Positions 8,336 through 16,518 of a stretch of DNA of 64,000 bases are shown one piece after another. Position 1 is the first letter of the stretch, and every line of letters begins with the position of its first letter. Source of the stretch: Spirochaeta sp. UBA5339 (GTDB lineage Bacteria > Spirochaetota > Spirochaetia > DSM-2461); the NCBI GenBank assembly GCA_002408085.1, contig DHQL01000010.1, positions 222,096-286,095 of the forward strand, in the 5' to 3' direction. The position numbers were made by a program, and so were the translations under genes. Below the pieces are notes generated by a model. It searched no databases. It had not been told where the DNA came from and saw only the letters and a list, made by a program, of their open reading frames with translations.

Positions 8336-9637
8336 TCAGCCAAGGATTTCCTTGACGGACTCTTCAAAAATACCAAGAACAAATTCCGCATCCTCATCGG
8401 TATGGGCGGCGGAGACAAACCAGGGCTCACGGCAGTCAAAGTCGGGCATAACCCCTTTCTGAATACAGCGGTCTACAATCTTGGTGTAGGTCTCATGGTC
8501 ACCCAGGGCCCAGTGTCTGTATTCACGGCAGACAGGCTCCTCGGTAAAAACGATTCCCGGCATAGCATCGGGTCCCTGAATTACATAGGGAGCTCCCGCG
8601 GCATCAAGAATCTTCTTCCAGCCGGCCTTCAGCTTCTTTCCGTGGGCATTAACCTTGTCCAGTTCACCCTTTTCAATCAGATCGAGGGTGGCTTCCGCCG
8701 CGGCCATGGCCACAACATTGGCCCCATAGGTTCCTCCGTGGGGAATCTTGCCGGGTCCGACTTCACCCATGATGAATTTCTTTCCGGCGATAGCTGCAGC
8801 GGGGAATCCGCCTCCAAGACATTTTGCGTAGGTCACAAGGTCACCCTGTACGCCGAAGTACTCCTGAGCACCGCCGGGGGCGATTCTGAAACCGGTCTTC
8901 ACTTCATCCATAATCATAACGATACCGTACTTGTCGCACTGCTCTCTGATAAAACCCAGGAAGTTGTCCTGGGGCATGGTGGACGCCTGATTTCCCAGTA
9001 GGGGCTCGACGATGATACAGGCTATCTGATGCCAGTTTTCGGCAAGCTTTTTCTCAAGGATCTCCTTGTTGTTGTAGGGGAAGGACATCATCAGATCACC
9101 CACGGAACGGGGCATACCGGAGCCCTGGGGAACCAGGAAGGGGTCATTCTTGTAACCTACTCCCGAGACGGGGGGATAGGTGTTCCAGAGGGAGTAGTCA
9201 TGGAATCCATGGTAGGCTCCGTCGAATTTCAGAACCTTGTCGCGTCCTGTATAGGCCCGGGCAATTCTGATGGCAGCCATGGTGGCCTCAGTTCCGGTAT
9301 TGGTCATTCTAACCAGATCCACACCGGTCAGTTTCTTGATTTTCTCCGCAACACGGATCTCATACTCATTGGTCATGGCAAAACAGTTTCCGATCTGCAT
9401 GGCCTCTGTTATATGATCAATAATCTCCTTCCGGGCATGTCCCATAATGGCAGGTCCGAATCCCAGGCGGTAGTCCACATACCGTTTATCATCGAGATCC
9501 CAGAGATAGGCGCCGTTGGCTTTCTTTACAACGAGAGTGGCGTCATCACCCCAGTATCTGAAGTTGGAGGATACACCTCCGGGGATGGATTCCTTGCCTC
9601 TCATAAACATTTCGTGGGTTTTAGGTCCGCTTTTCAT
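8336..9637 (-). CDS. Class-III aminotransferase, glutamate-1-semialdehyde-mutase-like
   Basis: 433 residues. MDEVKTGFR (D244) and the PLP lysine K272 in AKCLGGGFPA are present. The opening PGGVSSNFR and the HGGTYGAN block resemble glutamate-1-semialdehyde aminomutase more than GABA aminotransferase. No other heme gene is nearby and the gene lies in a polyamine operon, so it is probably not HemL. A role on putrescine or a putrescine derivative is the simplest idea. It follows aguA on the minus strand, and the saccharopine-dehydrogenase-like gene comes next. The substrate is unproven. Confidence 0.8.
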   Translation of the reverse strand: MKSGPKTHEMFMRGKESIPGGVSSNFRYWGDDATLVVKKANGAYLWDLDDKRYVDYRLGFGPAIMGHARKEIIDHITEAMQIGNCFAMTNEYEIRVAEKIKKLTGVDLVRMTNTGTEATMAAIRIARAYTGRDKVLKFDGAYHGFHDYSLWNTYPPVSGVGYKNDPFLVPQGSGMPRSVGDLMMSFPYNNKEILEKKLAENWHQIACIIVEPLLGNQASTMPQDNFLGFIREQCDKYGIVMIMDEVKTGFRIAPGGAQEYFGVQGDLVTYAKCLGGGFPAAAIAGKKFIMGEVGPGKIPHGGTYGANVVAMAAAEATLDLIEKGELDKVNAHGKKLKAGWKKILDAAGAPYVIQGPDAMPGIVFTEEPVCREYRHWALGDHETYTKIVDRCIQKGVMPDFDCREPWFVSAAHTDEDAEFVLGIFEESVKEILG

Positions 9638-9720
9638 ATCATATACTCCTGTTAACTATTTGCTGTTTTTATTCTTTGAGACAGCTGCTTCCGCAACTCT
9701 ATATGTGCTGTTTAAATCTG

Positions 9721-10767
9721 CTAGGATTCTGCTGCCGGCTGCTGCTGGGTCAGGCAGTGGATTCCCCCTCCGCCGTGAAACAGAATGTGGGGGTCATCAA
9801 ACCAGAGGATCTCCCTGTCGGGAAATTCCCTGCTGAAAATCTCTTCTGCCGCCTCATCTTCAGCGGTGGCAAACCGGGGGAGAACAAGGGCTCCGTTGGC
9901 GGGATAGTAGTTCTGGTGACTCAGATCCAGCCTCCTGTCTCCCTCAAAAAAGGTAGAGGGCTGGGGAACCCTGATCACCTCTATCTTCCGGCCCCGGGCA
10001 TCGGTCATAGATTCCAGGTCGGCAATATTCTTTCTGAACACCGGATAGTTGGGATCCGCCGGATCATCACAGTCCAGATGCATCACCTTTCCGGGAGACA
10101 CAAAGGAGGCGACAATATCGATATGCCCCTTTGTTTCATCCTGCTCATGACCTTCATCAAGCCAGAGAACCTTGCTGCATCCCAGGCTCTCACAGAGGAC
10201 CTCCGATGCATCGGCTTCACTGAGCTCGGGATTCCTGCAGGGGTCAAGAATAGTCGGACGGGTACAGAGCACAGTGCCCTCACCATCCACATGAATGGCT
10301 CCGCCCTCATTGACAATACCGGGATGATAGAGAGGAAGATGGAGCATATCAGCAATTCTGGCTGCAACCTTTGCATCTCTGTGCCACTCGGCAAACTCCA
10401 TATCTCCCCAGCCGTTGAAATCCCAGTCCACCACGGCAAGCTGCCCCTGCCGGTTTTTAACAAAGGTGGGACCTGAATCCCGTAGCCAGCCGTCATCGAT
10501 GTCCATACCGACCAGTTCCACAGTGGAACTGCAATGGCGGCGGGCTTCATTTTTAAGACTCTCAGGAACAAGCAGCCTTACCGGCTCACACTCACTGATC
10601 AGACTTGCCAGGCGGCCGATGGCCTCCTTGGCGTGATCGTGTTCACCCCGCCAGGCCAGAGGATGGACGGGCCATCCCATCCAGCAGCACTCATGAGCCG
10701 CCGTTTCGGCGGGCATGGTGAATCCTGCATCCAGGGGGCTCTCTTTCAGCTCTTTATGAATACTCAT
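9721..10767 (-). CDS. aguA: Agmatine deiminase
   Basis: 348 residues. Hydrolyses agmatine to N-carbamoylputrescine and ammonia. The family motif WLRDSGP and the C-terminal GGGGIHCLTQQQP, carrying the catalytic cysteine C338, are present. I chose the ATG at 10767 because it overlaps the aguB stop (ATGA, 4 nt). A frame extension to 10821 would run through aguB. Coupling to aguB means the two steps agmatine to N-carbamoylputrescine to putrescine are made together. The pathway avoids urea release, unlike agmatinase. Confidence 0.93.
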   Translation of the reverse strand: MSIHKELKESPLDAGFTMPAETAAHECCWMGWPVHPLAWRGEHDHAKEAIGRLASLISECEPVRLLVPESLKNEARRHCSSTVELVGMDIDDGWLRDSGPTFVKNRQGQLAVVDWDFNGWGDMEFAEWHRDAKVAARIADMLHLPLYHPGIVNEGGAIHVDGEGTVLCTRPTILDPCRNPELSEADASEVLCESLGCSKVLWLDEGHEQDETKGHIDIVASFVSPGKVMHLDCDDPADPNYPVFRKNIADLESMTDARGRKIEVIRVPQPSTFFEGDRRLDLSHQNYYPANGALVLPRFATAEDEAAEEIFSREFPDREILWFDDPHILFHGGGGIHCLTQQQPAAES

Positions 10768-11615
10768 AGGGCTGCCATCCTTTTGTAGCAGTCGGGGCGG
10801 CGGTCCCGGAAGATTCCCCATGCGGACCGGTCCCGTTTCAGGGAATCAGGATCGAAGTCACCATAGAGGATCTCTTCTGAATTTCTACCCGCCCGGGCGG
10901 TCAGTTCAGCCCTGGGACCGGCAATAAAGGAGCTTCCGTAGAAGTCCAGGCTCACACTTCCCTGTGTCTCATGGCCACTCCGGTTTGCGGTGATCACCGG
11001 AATCATATTGGCTCCGGCATGACCTCTCTGCACCGTCATCCAGTGTTCAGAACTGTCCAGGTCAGGATCATCGGGTTCGCTTCCTATGGCGGTGGGATAG
11101 AACAGAAAGTCCGCCCCCATCAGGGCCATTGTTCTGGCAGCTTCGGGAAACCACTGATCCCAGCAGATCCCTACACCAATTGTTCCGTATGCTGTTTTCC
11201 ATACCTTCAGACCGCAGTCCCCGGGAGAGAAATAGTACTTCTCTTCATACCCCGGTCCCTGGGGAATGTGGGTTTTCCGGTAAACGCCGAGGGTGGATCC
11301 GTCGGCATCTATGATTGCAATTGAGTTAAAGCAGCTTTGACCGTCCCGCTCAAAAAAGCTTACGGGCAGAACCACTTCCAGTTCCTTTGCCAGGTGTTCA
11401 AACTCTTTCCGGCCGGGATGCTCCTGCCAGCTGCAGGCCTGATCGAACCACGCCGGGTCCTGAATTTTGCAAAAATAAAGATTCTCAAACAGCTCGGGGA
11501 GAAGGATGATTTTTGCTCCTTCAGCCGCCGCCTGCCGTATCTTTTCCATTGCCCGTTGCCGATTCTCTTCAGCATCATCTGTGCAGACCATCTGTATCGC
11601 TGCAACCCTGGTCAT
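10764..11615 (-). CDS. aguB: N-carbamoylputrescine amidase
   Basis: 283-residue nitrilase-superfamily amidohydrolase. The catalytic triad is visible: E41 in LLPELFENLYF, K114 in YRKTHIPQGPGY and C151 in GICWDQWFPE. The KTHIPQGPGY...EKYYFSPGD region is typical of the AguB group. It converts N-carbamoylputrescine to putrescine, CO2 and ammonia. It lies between the polyamine-binding protein gene upstream and aguA, with which it overlaps by 4 nt. Confidence 0.93.
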   Translation of the reverse strand: MTRVAAIQMVCTDDAEENRQRAMEKIRQAAAEGAKIILLPELFENLYFCKIQDPAWFDQACSWQEHPGRKEFEHLAKELEVVLPVSFFERDGQSCFNSIAIIDADGSTLGVYRKTHIPQGPGYEEKYYFSPGDCGLKVWKTAYGTIGVGICWDQWFPEAARTMALMGADFLFYPTAIGSEPDDPDLDSSEHWMTVQRGHAGANMIPVITANRSGHETQGSVSLDFYGSSFIAGPRAELTARAGRNSEEILYGDFDPDSLKRDRSAWGIFRDRRPDCYKRMAAL

Positions 11616-11680
11616 GAAACCTCCCTTAATAAAGTGTCCCGCCGCCGGGCCGGCAGGACAGATTCAGTACTTTTTTTTAA

Positions 11681-12754
11681 TTATCTTGTTTTTGCCATCT
11701 GCCAGAGTTCGGAAACGATGGGAGTGGCCTCACCCAGGTCCTCAATGTACTCAAGCATTTTGAAGGCCTCCGCATCGGGATAGATGGCGGGATCTTCGAG
11801 CTGTTCTTCGGGGATCATGGGCAGAGAAGCCTTGTTGGGCGTGGCATACCAGTTGTATGTGGAAAGACGGGCTCCCACTTCTGCATCCAGGATGTAGTTG
11901 ATAAAGGCATAGGCCATATCAAGGTTGGGAGCTTCAGCAGGAATTACCATATTGTCCGACCAGACAACAGATCCCTCTTTGGGAACCAGATATCCGAGGT
12001 TGGGGCTGTCTTCCATGGCCTGAAGTACATCACCGTTGTAGGCAATGGCCATATCAGCAGTACCGGCAACAACCTTCTGCAGTCCGCCGACATTGGCTTC
12101 AAAACCGAGGCAGTCTTTGGCATGTTTAGCCTTCAGCATTATTTCAAGAGCCTCCATCAGCTCGTCTTTTTCAACTGAGTTGGCGCTGTAACCCAGATAC
12201 TGGAGGGTAAAGGCAACCTGCTCACGGGGAGAGTCGAAGAGGTAATAGCTGTATCCTTTGGAATCATCCATCACGATGGACCAGGAGTCTCCGATATCGG
12301 TCACCTTGTCGGCATCATAAACAATACCCAGGGTACCCCACTGGTAGGCTACAGAGTACTTGTTGCCGGGGTCAAAGGAGGGATCTACAAAGGGATCGTC
12401 CAGATTTACCAGATTGGGAATCCTGGAGTGATCCAGTTCCTGAATAAGTCCAAGCTCCGCAAAGCTGGGGATGATGTAGTCAGAGGGGACACAGATGTCA
12501 TACTGACTTACACCGCCGGCTTCCAGTTTCGCCAGGGCCTCTTCGGGAGTGTCAAAGTAGGTTTCGATTACATCACAGTCATAGAGCTCTTCAAATTCGG
12601 TGATCAGGTCCGGGTCCATGTAATTGGCCCAGTTGTAAAGACGAAGTTCGCGCTTTCCTGTGCTGCCGGACTCTGAAGTCTCTCCGGAACCGCTGGCAAA
12701 AGCCGTTGTGCTGACTACGATCAGGGCCAGAACAGCCATGGTTATCTTTTTCAT
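11681..12754 (-). CDS. potD: Spermidine/putrescine-type periplasmic binding protein
   Basis: 357-residue extracellular solute-binding protein of the PotD/PotF group. A signal peptide (about residues 1-21, ending TTAFA) is followed by a Gly/Ser/Glu/Thr linker typical of spirochaete binding proteins. The domain opens with LRLYNWANYMDPDLITEFEE (family LYxW start) and contains a YDICVPSDY block. It delivers polyamine or agmatine to PotABC. It is the fourth pot gene, 35 nt after potC, and is followed by aguB, which ties uptake to agmatine breakdown. Whether it prefers agmatine, putrescine or spermidine cannot be told. Confidence 0.9.
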   Translation of the reverse strand: MKKITMAVLALIVVSTTAFASGSGETSESGSTGKRELRLYNWANYMDPDLITEFEELYDCDVIETYFDTPEEALAKLEAGGVSQYDICVPSDYIIPSFAELGLIQELDHSRIPNLVNLDDPFVDPSFDPGNKYSVAYQWGTLGIVYDADKVTDIGDSWSIVMDDSKGYSYYLFDSPREQVAFTLQYLGYSANSVEKDELMEALEIMLKAKHAKDCLGFEANVGGLQKVVAGTADMAIAYNGDVLQAMEDSPNLGYLVPKEGSVVWSDNMVIPAEAPNLDMAYAFINYILDAEVGARLSTYNWYATPNKASLPMIPEEQLEDPAIYPDAEAFKMLEYIEDLGEATPIVSELWQMAKTR

Positions 12755-12789
12755 TTTATCTCTCCTAATATGATTTCTATATAACCGGC

Positions 12790-13608
12790 CTACCCTATAA
12801 GGGTCGCCGCTTTTTCCGTTCCGATTACTTTCTGTATGGACAGTACAGAAACAACTGTTACCAGCATAATGATGGTGGACAGGGCATGTATCTCAGGTGA
12901 AACACCCCGGCGCAGAGAGGCATAGATGAACAGAGGCAGGGTGGTCGACTTGGGACCTGCCGTGAAGAAGCTGATAACAAAGTCGTCCAGAGACAGGGTA
13001 AAGGCCAGCATCGCTCCAGCCATGATTCCCGGGATAAGCATGGGCATAAGCACCTTGCTCAGCATTCTTTTATAGTCCGCGTAGAGATCGTAGGCAGCCT
13101 CTTCAATATCGAATCCGATAATTTCAAGGCGGCTGTAGACGACCAGGGCCACAAAGGCTATCTGGAAGGTGATATGTCCGATGATCATGGTGAACATACT
13201 CATCTCAAAGAGTCCGGTGAATGTTCTCAGCAGGCTGAACACAAGGATCAGAGCTACCGCAAAGACGATATCCGGAGTGATGACCGGCAGGTGCATCAGC
13301 ATATCCAGAAAGCGTTTTACCGGTTTGGGCCATGGATGGCGGTAGAGTCCGATGGCCGACAGGGTTCCAAGGAAGGTGGAAGCCGCTGTAGATACAACCG
13401 CCAGAAACAGGGTATTCAGGGCGGCACGCTGTATATACTTGTTGGCAAAGAGCTTCATATACCAGTCCAGTGTGAATCCCGTCCAGATCAGCCCGTTTTT
13501 TGAGGCATTCACCGAAAAAACCGCAATAGACAGTAGAGGCACATAGAGAAAGAGAATACAGAAAAGAGCCGTAAAGGTTGTCAGAGTGCTGTTGCTTCGT
13601 TTCTTCAT
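12790..13608 (-). CDS. potC: Polyamine ABC transporter permease
   Basis: 272-residue inner-membrane permease with six hydrophobic segments and the cytoplasmic EAA loop (DIEEAAYDLYADYKRML, about residues 170-187) that docks on the ATPase. The order and the short length match PotC. Its ATG overlaps the potB stop by 4 nt. It forms the channel with PotB, energised by PotA and fed by PotD. Confidence 0.9.
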   Translation of the reverse strand: MKKRSNSTLTTFTALFCILFLYVPLLSIAVFSVNASKNGLIWTGFTLDWYMKLFANKYIQRAALNTLFLAVVSTAASTFLGTLSAIGLYRHPWPKPVKRFLDMLMHLPVITPDIVFAVALILVFSLLRTFTGLFEMSMFTMIIGHITFQIAFVALVVYSRLEIIGFDIEEAAYDLYADYKRMLSKVLMPMLIPGIMAGAMLAFTLSLDDFVISFFTAGPKSTTLPLFIYASLRRGVSPEIHALSTIIMLVTVVSVLSIQKVIGTEKAATLIG

Positions 13609-14576
13609 GATTTACGCTTCTCCTCTCCTACTTCCCGGGATCTGGTGATAAAAAGGATAACCAGGGTCAGGGCCATCAGACTCAGACTCACCATGGAGCC
13701 GAAAGGCCAGTCCCTGGTCTTGCTGAACTGCTGCTGTATCAGGTTTCCCACAAGCATGTACCTGGCTCCGCTGAGCATATCGGGAACCACAAACATTCCC
13801 ATGGCCGGAACCAGCGTAAGGGTTATTCCTACGGAGAGCCCGGATTTTGTCTGGGGAAGAACGGCGTGACGGAAGGTCCGCCATCCCCGTCCGTATAGGT
13901 CGGTCACCGCCTCCAGGAGGCTTCTGTCCAGCTTCTCTACGGCAGAGTAGATAGGCAGAGCGACAAAGGGCAGAAAGGTGGAGATCATTCCCAGGTAGAC
14001 CGCAAAGGCACTGGGATAGAGAGCTTTACCCGCCTCAATAAATCCCAGATAGACAGCCAGGCTGGTCAGGATGCTGTCGGGCCCCAGTACCAGATACCAT
14101 GCGTATGTACGGATAACCAGATTGGTCCAGAAGGGAATCAGGATCAGAGTCAGCCAGAGTCCCCGCTTCTTTGGAGGCCGGGCGGCGATAAAGAAAGCCA
14201 GAGGATAAGAGAGGAGAATACAGAAGGTGGTTGTCACAACGGCAACCAGCAGACTCCTTCCGATAATAACCAGATTATCAGGGCTCCATCCGAAGAAACC
14301 GTATCCGAGCAGGCGGGTCAGGTTGTCCAGCGAAAAGGACCAGATAACCTGTCCGTAGGTTCCCCTGGAAGCAAAACTCATCACCGTCAGATAGACAAGA
14401 GGAAGAGCGAGAAACAGGGCGACCCAGACAATTCCGGGAACAAGGAATCCCGTACCCCGTCTCAGGATTCTGCTCTGTTTATCCAGCTCACCATGATAGA
14501 CAACGATAGAGGGATCTGCGGAGTAGTCATCACTCAGTTCAGCTCCGGGTATTCCGGCGGTCTTTTTATCACTCAT
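13605..14576 (-). CDS. potB: Polyamine ABC transporter permease
   Basis: 323 residues from the ATG at 14576 (a longer frame to 14648 would lie inside potA). About 45 N-terminal cytoplasmic residues precede the first of six membrane segments (VPGIVWVALFLALPLVYLTV). The EAA loop is present (LLEAVTDLYGRGWRTF). This matches PotB, apart from the somewhat long N-terminus. The start overlaps potA by 8 nt and the end overlaps potC by 4 nt, so the three are coupled. Confidence 0.9.
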   Translation of the reverse strand: MSDKKTAGIPGAELSDDYSADPSIVVYHGELDKQSRILRRGTGFLVPGIVWVALFLALPLVYLTVMSFASRGTYGQVIWSFSLDNLTRLLGYGFFGWSPDNLVIIGRSLLVAVVTTTFCILLSYPLAFFIAARPPKKRGLWLTLILIPFWTNLVIRTYAWYLVLGPDSILTSLAVYLGFIEAGKALYPSAFAVYLGMISTFLPFVALPIYSAVEKLDRSLLEAVTDLYGRGWRTFRHAVLPQTKSGLSVGITLTLVPAMGMFVVPDMLSGARYMLVGNLIQQQFSKTRDWPFGSMVSLSLMALTLVILFITRSREVGEEKRKS

Positions 14577-15588
14577 AAAGCACCACCAGGGAGTCAGCGG
14601 GGAACTGAAGATGAACCCTGTCTCCCGCTGCAAGGGAAGTGCTTCCATTTATTCTGACATGCAGTCCGTTACCGGTCAGTATCAGCTGCTGGGCTCCCTG
14701 ATAGATTACCGTATCCACAATACTCTCGATGGTATTGGGTCCGGCTGCGCCGGAGATGACAATATCCTCCGGTCTGATTCCAACCTTGCAGGGAACTATC
14801 GGCATTTTCTGGCTTACCGCGAACTCACCCAGAGCGGTTCTGGCGGTGTGATCATTCAGGGGCTCAGCATCTATTATGTTTTCCATTCCCAGGAAGTCGG
14901 CTACAAAGACTGACCGCGGTGTGGAGAAGACCTCTTTGGCACTCCCCATCTGCGCGATAAGTCCGTCCTTCATAACAGCCATTCTGTCGGAGACGGTAAG
15001 AGCCTCATTCTGGTCATGGGTAACCATCAGAAAGGTTGTTCCAAGACGCTGCTGAAGCTGGCGCAGTTCAACCTGAACCTGCAGACGCAGTTTGGCATCC
15101 AGTGCCGACATGGGCTCGTCCAGAAGCAGGACTTCCGGCTCATTCACCAGAGCCCTTGCCAGGGCGACCCGCTGCTGCTGCCCTCCGGACAGCTGACTGG
15201 GTTTGCGGTCGTCATATCCCTGAAGCTGCACCATATCCAGAATTACTTTTCCCTTGGCCACAGCCTCCGCTTTGGGGACTTTCCTGGAGATCAGCCCGAA
15301 GCAGACATTCTCCATTACTGTAAGATGGGGAAAGAGAGCATAACTCTGGAAGACCGTATTAACCGGCCTCTCCCTGGCTGGAACGGGGGTTATGTTATCC
15401 CCACCCAACACCACAAGACCGCGGTCGGCCATTTCCAGACCGGCAATGATGCGAAGCAAAGTTGTTTTCCCGCATCCCGAGGGACCCAGAAGAGTAAAAA
15501 ACTCTCCGGCCTCCACTGTCAGATCAACCCCCTTGAGGGCCTCGACCTTACCAAAGTTTTTCTGTATTGCGTATGCATTTAGACTCAT
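14569..15588 (-). CDS. potA: Polyamine ABC transporter ATPase
   Basis: 339 residues. Walker A GPSGCGKTT at 35-43, the ABC signature LSGGQQQRVALARAL and Walker B VLLLDEPMSALD are all intact, followed by a C-terminal TOBE-type domain (GIRPEDIVI region). It powers PotBC. It is the first gene of the 11.4-kb minus-strand operon. The ATG at 15588 has only a weak ribosome site, and there is no better in-frame start before the Walker motif. Confidence 0.93.
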   Translation of the reverse strand: MSLNAYAIQKNFGKVEALKGVDLTVEAGEFFTLLGPSGCGKTTLLRIIAGLEMADRGLVVLGGDNITPVPARERPVNTVFQSYALFPHLTVMENVCFGLISRKVPKAEAVAKGKVILDMVQLQGYDDRKPSQLSGGQQQRVALARALVNEPEVLLLDEPMSALDAKLRLQVQVELRQLQQRLGTTFLMVTHDQNEALTVSDRMAVMKDGLIAQMGSAKEVFSTPRSVFVADFLGMENIIDAEPLNDHTARTALGEFAVSQKMPIVPCKVGIRPEDIVISGAAGPNTIESIVDTVIYQGAQQLILTGNGLHVRINGSTSLAAGDRVHLQFPADSLVVLYE

Positions 15589-15599
15589 GCCAGCTTAAA

Positions 15600-15617
15600 G
15601 TGCATAAACTGTGCCAT
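15600..15617 (-). promoter_or_regulatory. Possible sigma-54 promoter of the pot-agu operon
   Basis: On the minus strand, TGGCAC then 5 nt then ATGCA, with GG (15615-15614) and GC (15603-15602) exactly 10 nt apart, the sigma-54 -24/-12 pattern. The predicted start would be only a few bases before the potA ATG, giving a nearly leaderless transcript, which lowers confidence. Confidence 0.3.
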
Positions 15618-15677
15618 CTGAAAGATCAGTATGTTCAAAAAATGATCTATTCCCTGTCCTGAGAACAACTTGCATTT

Positions 15678-15699
15678 ACATACATACACTAATGTATGT
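15678..15699. promoter_or_regulatory. AcrR/TtgR-type operator
   Basis: Perfect inverted repeat ACATACAT-N6-ATGTATGT. This is the same arm sequence and the same 6-nt spacing as the classical E. coli AcrR operator. It lies between a TetR gene of the AcrR group (its stop is about 90 nt away) and potA (about 90 nt away). It probably controls the polyamine operon. An imperfect 23-bp palindrome centred on CTGCAG (15742-15764), flanked by ATAATGTA copies, is a second possible site. Confidence 0.7.
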
Positions 15700-15788
15700 T
15701 AGAACTGAGATTCAGAATTCAGATCAGATCCTTACGATAATGTAGTAATACTGCAGTTTACTACCATAATGTATCAATGCTCAGATGA

Positions 15789-16400
15789 TTATGACTGCTT
15801 GATAGGTTTGAACATTTCTTCCAACAGCCGGGAAGGTCTGGACTCCTCCGGAGAAAAACCGGGATCAAAGCTGCAGGCGTCATTGACCCCGTTCACAAAG
15901 AAATAGAGGATATAGCCGTATTGACTGCAGTTGAAATCAGGACCGATAAAACCTCTGACCTGCAGATCTTCGAGTGCATGAATATAGGCGTCCAGCAGTG
16001 CCCGCTGCTTGATCTGCTCATTCTCAATTATCGGCTTCATAGCCTCTACATACTCCATACGGGAGTAGACAATATCAATAAACATCTGATACCGCCTGTC
16101 AGTCTCAAGCAGCTTGAGAGGCCTTTGAATATCAGTGAGAAAATCATCCAGGGTTTCATATCTCTTTTTTACAAAGTCCTCCGGACGGACCCTGAACTCC
16201 TCGGTCAGAGAGTCATAAAGAGCGAAATAGAGATCCTGTTTATCCTTGAAATGCCAGTAGACGGCCCCTCGTGTCACATCGGCCCGTTTTGCAATTTCCG
16301 CCAGCCCGGCGCTGGAGACTCCCTGTTGATGAAACACCTCCAGAGCAGCATCGAGAATGGCCTTTCTTGTTTTTTCAGCATCTTCCTTGGTTCTTCTCAT
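15789..16400 (-). CDS. TetR-family repressor, AcrR/TtgR subgroup
   Basis: 203 residues. The N-terminal helix-turn-helix (about residues 28-52, LAEIAKRADVTRGAVYWHFK) and the RRTKEDAEKTRKAILDAAL opening closely follow the AcrR/MtrR/TtgR subgroup of multidrug-efflux repressors. Yet no efflux pump is adjacent. The next operon downstream on the same strand is pot-agu, with an AcrR-type operator in the 200-bp gap. I infer that this repressor controls polyamine uptake and breakdown. The inducer is unknown. Confidence 0.88.
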   Translation of the reverse strand: MRRTKEDAEKTRKAILDAALEVFHQQGVSSAGLAEIAKRADVTRGAVYWHFKDKQDLYFALYDSLTEEFRVRPEDFVKKRYETLDDFLTDIQRPLKLLETDRRYQMFIDIVYSRMEYVEAMKPIIENEQIKQRALLDAYIHALEDLQVRGFIGPDFNCSQYGYILYFFVNGVNDACSFDPGFSPEESRPSRLLEEMFKPIKQS

Positions 16401-16518
16401 TGAAAACCAATTATACAGAATTTAAACAGGCTGTACCACAAGGGCATGGTCACAGCTGCCGATCAGAGATCAGCATCGCCAATGATGAAACATTTGAAAA
16501 TCAGAAATCAGCCTGGTT

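Noticed and set aside
8336..9637. hemL (heme synthesis) assignment
   Set aside because: Sequence is GSA-aminomutase-like, but the polyamine operon context and absence of other heme genes make a heme role unlikely.
10768..10821. 18-residue extension of aguA
   Set aside because: It overlaps aguB in another frame; the 4-nt ATGA overlap gives the natural start.
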